A DNA stretch of 64,000 nucleotides, from contig CAMFLR010000009.1 in assembly GCA_945957605.1 (NCBI GenBank), positions 124,001-188,000 on the forward strand, read 5' to 3'. Origin of the DNA: an uncultured Isosphaeraceae bacterium. Lineage in GTDB: Bacteria; Planctomycetota; Planctomycetia; Isosphaerales; Isosphaeraceae. The notes beneath the pieces are model-generated. The model was not told where the DNA came from. It was given only the letters and a program-made list of their open reading frames with translations, and made no database searches. Below, piece by piece: positions 48,731 through 57,043 of the stretch. The translations under genes and the position numbers were made by a program. Every line of letters starts with the position of its first letter. Position 1 is the stretch's first letter.

Positions 48731-49945
48731 TCAAGGTTTGCTATCTAACTTCGCACCAGTGACCCATTCCAGATTGAAACGGGCAACTGTTAGCCGCGTG
48801 TCATTCTCATAGAAACAGATGAATGTCCCATCTGGTAGCATCGCCAGATCCGAATAAGCGCTTGCTCCAGGTTCGAGCGTCCTGGATACCGGCCAGGTCT
48901 TGCCATCGTCCCGACTCAGCTTAATCGCGAGATTTCTGCGACGTCCGCGACTATTGGGGGTTTCCTTGCCGGAGGCATCGGTCCCCACACTGTGAGGATT
49001 CGAAAAGAGCACCAAGCCTGGTTGTGCCGGGATTGCCAGAATGCTCGCCATGCACCGCGGTTCCCAGAGCTGGTCGTGAAAAGTGGGTTTGCTCCAATCG
49101 TTCGCTCCGTTCGGACTCGTGGCGATGATCTTGCGATTCGACTTCGGCAAACTCCGCGAGACGAGCATCACACGACCGTCGGAGAGCTCTGTGAGAATCG
49201 TTTCGTTCGGGCTGATGAAATCGCCTTCGTTGGGCACCGCAATATCGCCGGCCTTCCAGGTTTTGCCGTGATCGTCGCTGAAAATCGTGGCGGCCGCCGA
49301 TGGCCCGTGATCCCCCTCCTTTCCGAACGCGATCCAAACCGGCACGACTAGCCGGCCCGTTCTAAGCTGAATGCCATGTCCCGGACCAGTCGCGATGACC
49401 TTCCAGTCGTACTTCGCGCGAAATGGTTCAAAGGTTGATGTGATTTCGACGGGGCTACTCCAGGTCATGCCGTCGTCAGTGCTGCGCATCGAAAAACAAC
49501 GGGCGTAGTTCACGCAGTAAAGGAACTCGATCGCACAGCTTTCGCGGTCGACGATGGCGACGGGATTATTCACCGTCTGCTCGTGCAGGCCGTCCGTCTT
49601 CTTCTTGGGATTACCTTCAATGCGAGCTCCCGCATGGGCGATGTGCTTCGCAGGTTCCCAGGTTTTACCGCCATCGGTCGACCGTCGGAGGTGAACCTCG
49701 ATTTCACCCCAGTCGGCGCTGTTGTTCTTCCTGGCCTCGCAGTAGACGAGCACCGTCCCTTTGGGCGTGACAACCACGCCGGGAATGCGGTAGCGGTTGA
49801 TGCCGTTCATCCCGGGGTTGAAGACGTCTATCTTTTCAATCAGCGGCGCAGCCGATGCGGCGATTGGGAAAAACAACGTCGCGATCACGATCATCAAAAG
49901 ACGCATCCGAGCATCTGGTCTGATCGAAGTAAATTTCCGATTCAT
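48731..49945 (-). CDS. Exo-alpha-sialidase, secreted
   Basis: A 404-residue protein with a signal peptide (hydrophobic core MIVIATLFFPIAASA at about 18-32). YRIPGVV carries the arginine of the sialidase RIP motif, and four Asp boxes are visible: STDGGKTW, STDDGMTW, SDDHGKTW and SRDDGKTW. Sialidases release terminal sialic acid from host or environmental glycoconjugates. The ATG at 49945 overlaps the stop of the upstream lyase gene (ATGA), so it is translationally coupled to it; an in-frame start at 49957 is less likely. It is the last gene of the sialic-acid operon. The facing kinase gene ends 30 bases away. Confidence 0.9.
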   Translation of the reverse strand: MNRKFTSIRPDARMRLLMIVIATLFFPIAASAAPLIEKIDVFNPGMNGINRYRIPGVVVTPKGTVLVYCEARKNNSADWGEIEVHLRRSTDGGKTWEPAKHIAHAGARIEGNPKKKTDGLHEQTVNNPVAIVDRESCAIEFLYCVNYARCFSMRSTDDGMTWSSPVEITSTFEPFRAKYDWKVIATGPGHGIQLRTGRLVVPVWIAFGKEGDHGPSAAATIFSDDHGKTWKAGDIAVPNEGDFISPNETILTELSDGRVMLVSRSLPKSNRKIIATSPNGANDWSKPTFHDQLWEPRCMASILAIPAQPGLVLFSNPHSVGTDASGKETPNSRGRRRNLAIKLSRDDGKTWPVSRTLEPGASAYSDLAMLPDGTFICFYENDTRLTVARFNLEWVTGAKLDSKP

Positions 49946-50871
49946 CGCGTCAACCAATCGAAAAAGCCCAAGGTTTCCAACCCGTCCCGAAGCTGTCGCG
50001 TCTGCTCGACTGTGAGTTTTCCGTTCGGCAATCGTGGTGGTCCGACGGGAACTCCAAGCATTTCCATCACCGCCTTCGCCGCGCCCATGTAGCCGAAGCT
50101 CATGAGCAATTGAATGAGCTTCACGCTACGAAACTGCTCATCGCGGGCGGCGGCGAGGTCGCCTCGTTCGAACGCGGCGATCAACCGGCGATACAACGGT
50201 GCAGCGAAGTTGTAGGTGCTACCGACGGCTCCCTTTGCTCCTAACGCCAGCGCGGCAAGCAGGAATTCATCACAACCAAACGGGATGTCCCACGCGCCAG
50301 CATCTGCTCGCAAACAGCGCTGATAGGCCATGAGGTCGGGATTCGTGAACTTGATGCCCGCGAGTGTGGGAATGCGATCCCTCGCCTGCTCCAGAAAGTC
50401 CGGCATTGGGAAGCTAACGCCGGTCATGCTGGGGATGTCGTAGAAATAAAACGGTGTAGCCGGTGCTGCAGCGGCGATTTCTGCCATGCAGTCGACCAGG
50501 AGTTCGAGCGAACGCGGCTTGAAGTAGCTCGGTGCCAGCGCGGCGATACCCGAGGCGCCCAATCGCTCGGCTTGAGCCGCCAGCGTTTTCGCATCGGCCA
50601 AGCAATTCGACCCGACGTGTACCACCACGCGCAGAGGTGTGTTGTTCGCGACTTCACTCCAACGCTGACCAAGCGCGAGGCGTTCTTCGAGTGCGAGCGA
50701 ATGACTCTCGCCCGTGCTGCCGCCGATGAAAACGCTCGCAACGCCGCTCTCGATCATGTGAGCAGCCTGGCGCTCGACAGCGGCGACATTCAGCGAACCG
50801 TCAGCCTGAAACGGCGTGTGCGTTGCTGCGACGAGTCCGTGCAAGGGATTCTTGAGACCACCGATCCACAT
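49942..50871 (-). CDS. nanA: N-acetylneuraminate lyase (DapA/NanA superfamily)
   Basis: A 309-residue aldolase. Motifs: GSTGE at residues 51-55 (binds the substrate carboxylate), Y144 in FYFYDIP, and K174 in AGIK, the Schiff-base lysine. GSTGES followed by SLALEER and PSYFKP fits N-acetylneuraminate lyase more than dihydrodipicolinate synthase. It splits sialic acid into N-acetylmannosamine and pyruvate in the cytoplasm. It lies between the transporter gene (38 bases away) and the sialidase (4-base overlap), which supports this choice. A different aldol substrate cannot be excluded without assay. Confidence 0.87.
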   Translation of the reverse strand: MWIGGLKNPLHGLVAATHTPFQADGSLNVAAVERQAAHMIESGVASVFIGGSTGESHSLALEERLALGQRWSEVANNTPLRVVVHVGSNCLADAKTLAAQAERLGASGIAALAPSYFKPRSLELLVDCMAEIAAAAPATPFYFYDIPSMTGVSFPMPDFLEQARDRIPTLAGIKFTNPDLMAYQRCLRADAGAWDIPFGCDEFLLAALALGAKGAVGSTYNFAAPLYRRLIAAFERGDLAAARDEQFRSVKLIQLLMSFGYMGAAKAVMEMLGVPVGPPRLPNGKLTVEQTRQLRDGLETLGFFDWLTR

Positions 50872-50909
50872 GGCGAATGAATCTCTTGTTCGTATGAAAG
50901 AGCGTTGAA

Positions 50910-52181
50910 TCAGTGAGAGATCGGTACAGGACCGGCCTCGGTTTCACGCGGCCGAATCAGCAGGACCAAAAATGCCGACACGGCAGCGACGCCGGCAAAG
51001 ATACCAAAGATTCCGAACAACGGAACCTCTTGATCGCGAAGCAGGCCGAATCCCCAATCGGCGAGACCGCCGCAACTGATGCTCACCAAATTCATCAGGC
51101 CGTAGCCGCTGGCACGCAACTCGGGACGGGCGATCTGACAGAGAATCGGCATGTTGTTGCAGTCGAAGAAACCCCATCCCAGACCGAACAGAGCAAGAAA
51201 CGCGATCGCCACCCAGAGCTGACCCGTCTGTGGCGAATAGCCCACGCCGAACAATGCAGGAATGATCATGCACATTCCGATTGCGCTGACGAAAATACGC
51301 CCGCGCGAAGTCTTCTTCATCCAGCGATCAGCCAGCCAGCCGCCGAGTATCACGCCGACAATTGCCGCGACTTGCCAGTACAAGGTAGCAGAAACCCCGG
51401 CCTTGCCCTGCCCGATGCCGAACTGTTCTTTGAGGATTGACGGCATCCAGTCGCGTACAACCCAGCCGGCGAGTGCGGGGAGTGTGAAATAGATTAAGAG
51501 GAGCCAGAACGAACCGTTTCCCAGCAATTCGCGAACGGTCGCAAACGGCGAACTGCGAGGTGATTCTAAATGAACGGGGCCTGCGGGCGGATTCTTCAGC
51601 AGAAGGAAAAGCGGGACCGCGTAGATGATGCCCACCAGCCCACACGCTTCAAACGCCCAGCGCCAGCCGAGCGAAGGCTGATCGGCAATGTATCCGCTGA
51701 ATCCGCCGATGATCACGCCAGCATAAATCCCCATTTGATGTAGACCGATCGCGCGCGATCGAGTTGAACCGCGATGAAAGTCGGCGATCAGCGCCAGAGC
51801 GCCAGGGATGTAAAACGCCTCGCTGACTCCCATCAGGGCGCGCGTCGCGAGTAGCTGCTCATAGGTAGTAACCTGCCCTGTGAGCAAGGTCACGAACGAC
51901 CAGATGAACAAACTGCCGACGATCACATGGCGCCTGCTGTAGCGATCGGCGAGATAGCCTCCGACCGGGCTGAGAAACGCGTAAACCCACTTGAAGATCG
52001 CGAGAACTTTGCCCCAATCCGCTTCTTGCTGAATGCCAGAAATATCGTGCATCACCGAGAACTTCATCGCTGCCAGCATTTGACGGTCGAGATAGTTCAG
52101 CAACGCAACCGGCACGAGCAAACCGACCACGATCCAGGCCGTACGCATGCCGGAGGAAGTCTCATTATCACTTGAAATCAT
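50910..52181 (-). CDS. MFS transporter, probable sialic acid/anhydro-sialic acid uptake
   Basis: A 423-residue protein with about 12 membrane segments. After the first helix comes NYLDRQMLA, then GGYLADRYSRR, the loop-2/3 motif of the major facilitator superfamily, and the second half repeats GGWLADRWMKK. The ATG at 52181 has AAGGA 6 bases before it and is 3 bases from the stop of the kelch gene. Placed between NanM-like and lyase genes, it is most likely the importer for N-acetylneuraminate or its anhydro form. The sugar is inferred from position only; sequence alone gives a general organic-anion/ACS-type transporter. Confidence 0.85.
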   Translation of the reverse strand: MISSDNETSSGMRTAWIVVGLLVPVALLNYLDRQMLAAMKFSVMHDISGIQQEADWGKVLAIFKWVYAFLSPVGGYLADRYSRRHVIVGSLFIWSFVTLLTGQVTTYEQLLATRALMGVSEAFYIPGALALIADFHRGSTRSRAIGLHQMGIYAGVIIGGFSGYIADQPSLGWRWAFEACGLVGIIYAVPLFLLLKNPPAGPVHLESPRSSPFATVRELLGNGSFWLLLIYFTLPALAGWVVRDWMPSILKEQFGIGQGKAGVSATLYWQVAAIVGVILGGWLADRWMKKTSRGRIFVSAIGMCMIIPALFGVGYSPQTGQLWVAIAFLALFGLGWGFFDCNNMPILCQIARPELRASGYGLMNLVSISCGGLADWGFGLLRDQEVPLFGIFGIFAGVAAVSAFLVLLIRPRETEAGPVPISH

Positions 52182-52183
52182 CG

Positions 52184-53263
52184 TCAATCCTTGAATCGCA
52201 GACTCCAGACGTCGGGAGATCGTACGCCTGGTTTTTGTTCACCGCTGATGATGAGCCACTGGTCGGCCCATTTGACCGTCGGCGCTGTGACGCGCGAGAC
52301 AGGTGCCTGGCCAACCGAAGTCCAGGTGTTGGCGATCGTATCGTACATTAACACGGTCCGGGAAAAACCGGGGTGCTGGTCCGGTGGCTGAAAGTCGACC
52401 TTCGTTCCGTCGTCGCCGCCAACGATCAGAAACTGCTTCGTTCCGGTCTCAATCGCCGGCGAAGGTGCCGCAACGACCGCACGTGGCACGTCGGCCACCC
52501 GCGTCCAGCCGGCATTGGGGCGGAAGCGATAGGCATCGGTAAGATAGCGGCGTTTCGGTTTGCCGGAGTTGTCGGCACTTATGTCGGCCCCGCTGATCAG
52601 CCAGAAACTGCCATCCTGCACGGCCGCGACGGCCAGCATTCGCGCTGGGCCGGGCCATGGTTCGAGTGTTTTCCACACCGGTTTGGGGTCGGCGAAGTCG
52701 AATGTGAAAAACGTCTTCAGAGCGGTAATCGAGGTGGGCGTTTCCGTGCCACCTGCGACCAGAATCGTCGTACCCAACATCGCTCCGCAGGCGTTGGCAA
52801 CCGGATGCGGCAACGGTGGCAGTGTTTTGGTTTCGAGCTTGCCGTTGCGCCAGGAAACTTCGAAAACATCGGCGAAGTGCCGCTCGTCGTTGCTGCCGCC
52901 AATGCAAATAACCCCATCCGGCGTGCTGATCGAAACCCCGTAGGCCAGCGGTTGTGGGAGCGTTCCGACGTCGCGCCATGCCCCAGCCGGTTGATCGAGC
53001 AACCAGACTCGGTCGTGCCAGACCTTTTTGCCGCCTTCCCAGGGCATTTTCTCCGGGAAATTGGCACCACCGGCGACAATTAGCGCCGAATTATGGACGC
53101 CGGCGAAAGGCGCGGCGACTCCGTGAACGTTTGGCAAGGGGTTCAGTTTTTGCCAGTTCAGTTGGATCGCAGTCGGTTCGCCGGCTTCGGCTCTGGTTTC
53201 GGCGAAATGTATGACAAATAAACAGGCCAGCAGTGCGACAGGCCAGGTTTGCCGACGCAGCAT
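52184..53263 (-). CDS. Kelch-repeat sialic acid mutarotase (NanM-like, cyclically permuted)
   Basis: A 359-residue protein with a signal peptide (hydrophobic core PVALLACLFVIHFAETRA). Repeated kelch blades carry AGGANFP, then MPWEGGKKVWHD, ICIGGSNDERHF, VAGGTETP, FLIVGGDDG. The AGGANFP and WEGGKKVWHD parts mark the NanM / cyclically permuted mutarotase family, which interconverts anomers of N-acetylneuraminate (or anhydro forms) in the periplasm before uptake. It is the first gene of the minus-strand operon and ends 2 bases before the MFS start. GGAG lies 8 bases before its ATG. Confidence 0.9.
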   Translation of the reverse strand: MLRRQTWPVALLACLFVIHFAETRAEAGEPTAIQLNWQKLNPLPNVHGVAAPFAGVHNSALIVAGGANFPEKMPWEGGKKVWHDRVWLLDQPAGAWRDVGTLPQPLAYGVSISTPDGVICIGGSNDERHFADVFEVSWRNGKLETKTLPPLPHPVANACGAMLGTTILVAGGTETPTSITALKTFFTFDFADPKPVWKTLEPWPGPARMLAVAAVQDGSFWLISGADISADNSGKPKRRYLTDAYRFRPNAGWTRVADVPRAVVAAPSPAIETGTKQFLIVGGDDGTKVDFQPPDQHPGFSRTVLMYDTIANTWTSVGQAPVSRVTAPTVKWADQWLIISGEQKPGVRSPDVWSLRFKD

Positions 53264-53521
53264 CTCATGGACTCCAAACGACCGAGCGATTTGACGGTCG
53301 CAAATGTTAACGCGCGACGGAATCCAGGTCTGCAGTTCGGCCGGCGACGAGCGATAAACGAATTCCGATGCGACGAGTGAGTTGCCAGGACGATTTGGCG
53401 TTCTAGGTTAACGCTAGGGGAGCTCGTCGAAAATAACATTGCCGATTCCCACGAGACGGTGCGCCGGTCTCAAACACCTCAAACCACTTAATGCGTCTTC
53501 TGTTCGGAGCGGCCTACAACG

Positions 53522-55258
53522 ATGAGCAAATTCTTGGGTAGATCATCGATCTGGCGCCGGATATCCCCACAGCGGACGCGTTCTAACGTGACGAATTGGC
53601 GAAGCGCTGGTATCGAAGTTCTTGACGGGCGTATATTGCTCTGCAACTCTCCGACGCCACTACCGGGCATTGGCTCTCAGGCCCGAGACGTGGTGATTCA
53701 AACCTACGACACGCTCGTCGGCAACAAACCGACTCTCGTCGAACAGAACCGTCTTCTCCGAATTGAGATCAACGCGGGTCAAAACTCGCTCGTGCCGGCG
53801 ATTGTTGCCACGCGGGCGTTTTACGATCAAACTGCGCATGGCGATGCCAACGGCTATGTGAAGCTAGCTGCGGCGACGCTCGATCAATTTCCGACCCAGG
53901 CTCAGATCAATCGCTTAACACATCAGGTTGTGGCGCATAACGCGGATTCGCAGGTTTTGAATCACGTCGTGCTGGCGCTGAATCCTCCGGGATCGAAATC
54001 GGCGCATCTCACCGGCCAGCCTAACGCGTTGTACAAACAACTGAAGCAAAACGTTCTCATCAATGCCGACTATTATAGCAATACGCCGAGCATTCTTGGT
54101 GCATCGCTCGGATTCACGCATATTCTGGGTGTGCCGAATTTGAGTGGCATTACAACGTCCGACGAACTGCTGGCGCGCAAGGCCGGCGGTTCCTGGGAGA
54201 CGCTGACGAGTTCGTCCGCCAGTACTGCGTCGATGCGGGCATATACGTCCGATGCTTCGTTGAGCGGTATCGCGACCAACTACGGCTACGCAGTGAAGTA
54301 CACAGACGGCTTCCCGATTGAATTTAGCTGGCCTGTGCTGCCAAGCTCGGTTTCGGCGAATGACTTCCGAGTGACGCTCAACACCGGCCAGGTGGTCACT
54401 CCCCTCGCCGCTTCAATCACGCCGAATCTTGAATATAACGAGCGGAGTACGGTCGTCATCCTGGGCTACTTCGGCAACCGAATTGCTCCTGGGCAGCCGG
54501 GCGCGATTTATCCCGTGAAGCTGGACGTGGCACACACAGGCAATCCGCTCAAGCTGGTTGGTCCGGGGGGAGTCGTAGTCTCGGCGGCCGGGCTCAGCTA
54601 CGGAGACGGCAGCACGCCGATGACGGCCTACAATCCAGGCTCGGGACCGAAACTGGTCGCCGCCAAGCTGAGCGTGATGTCGACCGCCGGCGAATCGGCC
54701 CCCGCGGCCTTCTCGGGCTCACTTCCCAATGACGGTGTCGCGCTCTACGGATCGGCCGCGCAATATCGGCTTCGGGTCTTCACGAGTGGTGGATTTTCAC
54801 CGGATGGAGTCCAGTCGGTCTTACCGACGGACTTCTCGAAATTCTTCCGACTCGAGACGGTTGATGCCAACGGCGTGGTTCGATGGCTCACGCAGACAGG
54901 CGTCTCCTACCAGTTGCCGAGCGGGACGGTCAGGGTGGTCGGCCTTGCGGATCTCGGGCCTGCGCAATCCAGCTACGATGACTCGTATGTTGAGGATCAC
55001 GATAATCAAATCGATATCGTGCTTGCCGGAGACGAAGCCGCCATCGCCACGATCAAGGCCGTACAGATCCCCGCGTCCGGAAGTTATTCGCCGTTTTATA
55101 ACCCGGGAGGACCTGGGAACAATCCGACACCGGGCGTCACCTACAGTCAACCTGGGCCGAGCGAGACGGAATCGGTGATCAACGCGCTCGCCGACCCGAT
55201 GACAGTGACTTACATTGCGCCTGGGAAACCCGCAAAGGGAGCTCACTCAGGTTCGTGA
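53522..55258 (+). CDS. Exported surface protein with degenerate LEPR-XLL motif, function unknown
   Basis: A 578-residue protein. Its basic N-terminus is followed at about residues 35-42 by VLDGRILLC, a degenerate form of the L-E-x-R-x-L-L motif. The first 200 residues are helical (QIYDT/QNRLLRIEINAGQN-like, then LDQFPTQAQINRL), and the next 300 are beta-rich with an IEFSWPVLPSSVSANDFRV segment and several N-G-V turns. I cannot name a family. It is divergent from the sialic-acid operon (258-base gap). GGAG is 12 bases before the ATG, a long but possible spacing. The end faces the convergent gene at 55281 with only 22 bases between. Confidence 0.8.
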   Translation: MSKFLGRSSIWRRISPQRTRSNVTNWRSAGIEVLDGRILLCNSPTPLPGIGSQARDVVIQTYDTLVGNKPTLVEQNRLLRIEINAGQNSLVPAIVATRAFYDQTAHGDANGYVKLAAATLDQFPTQAQINRLTHQVVAHNADSQVLNHVVLALNPPGSKSAHLTGQPNALYKQLKQNVLINADYYSNTPSILGASLGFTHILGVPNLSGITTSDELLARKAGGSWETLTSSSASTASMRAYTSDASLSGIATNYGYAVKYTDGFPIEFSWPVLPSSVSANDFRVTLNTGQVVTPLAASITPNLEYNERSTVVILGYFGNRIAPGQPGAIYPVKLDVAHTGNPLKLVGPGGVVVSAAGLSYGDGSTPMTAYNPGSGPKLVAAKLSVMSTAGESAPAAFSGSLPNDGVALYGSAAQYRLRVFTSGGFSPDGVQSVLPTDFSKFFRLETVDANGVVRWLTQTGVSYQLPSGTVRVVGLADLGPAQSSYDDSYVEDHDNQIDIVLAGDEAAIATIKAVQIPASGSYSPFYNPGGPGNNPTPGVTYSQPGPSETESVINALADPMTVTYIAPGKPAKGAHSGS

Positions 55259-55280
55259 GCCTGGCGAACCGGCGTGTGAC

Positions 55281-56669
55281 TCAATCTGCGCGACGAGCGA
55301 CGATCGGAATAGCGGGCAACAGATCGCCATCGCTCGTCCAGATTCCCTTGTAGCTCGTGCCCTTGCCGTCGTGGAAAAAGGTCTTAACCCAGGTGGCGTG
55401 ATCGGGCTGAATGGTGACGAACGTGATCGAGACGCGGCTGTCGTCGATCCGATCGGGATCGATTTTTACCGGCACTTCGTAGTGTCCGTCAGGACGAATT
55501 TCGAGCTGGCGAAAAATCTTCTCGCGAATTGGCTTTTGCGAGACGCCGACGAAGACCTGGAAAATCACCTGATGCTTGTTGGGCGCGAGATTGAATCCTT
55601 TGGGATTCTCGAATGCAAAGGTAAATTCGCCCTTGTCATTGGGCTTGGTGCGCGAAAGTTTGGTGCCTGAGTTGGGAGCGGCGTCGGACCTGACGGTTTC
55701 GGGGACCAGCGACTCGCCGAGGTTTTGGGAGCTCGCGTTCGTCAATGTCAGCGTGGCCGACTTGGCGACCAGCAGCTTTTCAGATTGCTCCTGAATGCCG
55801 GCTCGATCGTTCGTCGCGAGATAGAGAGCGCCTCGATTGCCCGCGACCGGCACCGCGGCTCGTCCGTGGACGCCGGGGCCGATCACGCGAATGACGAACT
55901 CTTGCACGCGGATTTCACGCGTGCCGAACCAGGCTTTCAGGTCGCCGGTTTCAGGCCGCTCGAATCGCAACTCTGCGCTCGCCCAGGAATCATTCCATGG
56001 CGGTTTGGGATTCGCCATGCGGACTTCAAATTGGTACCGAAATGTCGTGGGGATATCGTCCAGAATGAAGCGACCCGCGTTGTCGGCGTAGACCGAGCGC
56101 ATGACGCTCGACGACGGTGGGAGATTCGCGCCTGCGAGTGATACAGAATATCCAGCCAGCGCGTTTCCCTGCTCGTCGACGAGCCTTCCGGCAACACGTC
56201 CGGCGGGGCTCATGGTGAAATTAAGTTCGATGGCACGATTGGGAAGAAAAACGCGATCCTTGGGCTTACTCCACAGTTTGAGTTGCGCTTCGGTGGGTTC
56301 GCCGCTGGCCGCGAGATAGTCGCCCTGGCGGTTGAGATTTGTCTCGAAGTAGCCGAGCTTGTGGGCAGAAATCGTTGCAACCTGGGTTGAAGCCTCGCCC
56401 GCTCGCGTGGCCATGAGCACTCCCGGACCAAAGTTCAATTCGTAACGACCATCATCTCCACTCGTCGCCAAACCGGTCCGGCGCAGTGATCCCATCCCGC
56501 AAGATGCCGAAACTTCCACGCCCGCCATTGGCTTGCCATTGGAGTCCGTCACTCGCCCGTACGCCCGCCACGGTTGGTTTTGGTTGGCAGGTTTCGCCGC
56601 AGGATTCTGAGCCTCTGCAGCCGGCAATATGAAAGTGAACATCAGGACCTCGAATAACGCGAGCTTCAT
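55281..56669 (-). CDS. Secreted protein with carboxypeptidase-regulatory-like beta-domains
   Basis: A 462-residue protein. The signal peptide spans residues 1-20 (MKLALFEVLMFTFILPAAEA). Then YGRVTDSNGKPMAGVEVSA and GRLVDEQGNALAGYSV begin two carboxypeptidase-regulatory-like/Cna-B-type domains, each closed by a D-x-G-R-Y/F turn. A third, less regular beta-region follows, with KPNDKGEFTFAFENPKGF. The start at 56669 is favoured by AGGAGAGG about 5 bases before it. Such domains bind surfaces or serve as stalks; no enzymatic domain is attached. It is divergent from the larger protein at 57044. Confidence 0.83.
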   Translation of the reverse strand: MKLALFEVLMFTFILPAAEAQNPAAKPANQNQPWRAYGRVTDSNGKPMAGVEVSASCGMGSLRRTGLATSGDDGRYELNFGPGVLMATRAGEASTQVATISAHKLGYFETNLNRQGDYLAASGEPTEAQLKLWSKPKDRVFLPNRAIELNFTMSPAGRVAGRLVDEQGNALAGYSVSLAGANLPPSSSVMRSVYADNAGRFILDDIPTTFRYQFEVRMANPKPPWNDSWASAELRFERPETGDLKAWFGTREIRVQEFVIRVIGPGVHGRAAVPVAGNRGALYLATNDRAGIQEQSEKLLVAKSATLTLTNASSQNLGESLVPETVRSDAAPNSGTKLSRTKPNDKGEFTFAFENPKGFNLAPNKHQVIFQVFVGVSQKPIREKIFRQLEIRPDGHYEVPVKIDPDRIDDSRVSITFVTIQPDHATWVKTFFHDGKGTSYKGIWTSDGDLLPAIPIVARRAD

Positions 56670-57043
56670 GATGACCTCTCCTGACAATGTGGATTTCGCC
56701 GAGCAAAGGGAAGCACGCGCAGACCATGCACGAACCAATGCCGGCGGGATATCTTGCCGTCAGCGCGCAGTGACGCCTCTGATCATAACGGCCGAATCGA
56801 CCAATTCTTAAATTGCGGTCGAATTGAAAAGGCTTTTGTCGCTCATGATTTAGTCGGAATGTCTTATTCTTGTTGATTTTACAAAACCGAGCCATCGCTG
56901 CGAGAGTTCAAAACTCGGCGTTGGAGATATCAACAACTTCATCCATGCTGGTACTTTCGCGGGCCAGACGCATGAGTTAGGATCGCGATCAGTCGAGCTG
57001 CCATCGACCCATATCGCCTTGCTGGCACCTGTGGAGAAATCAT
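56670..57043. other. Divergent intergenic region, nothing specific
   Basis: This region separates two genes for carboxypeptidase-regulatory-like proteins and must hold promoters for both. It contains an AT-rich stretch (about 56800-56890). No convincing -35/-10 pair, operator or RNA was recognised. Confidence 0.5.
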
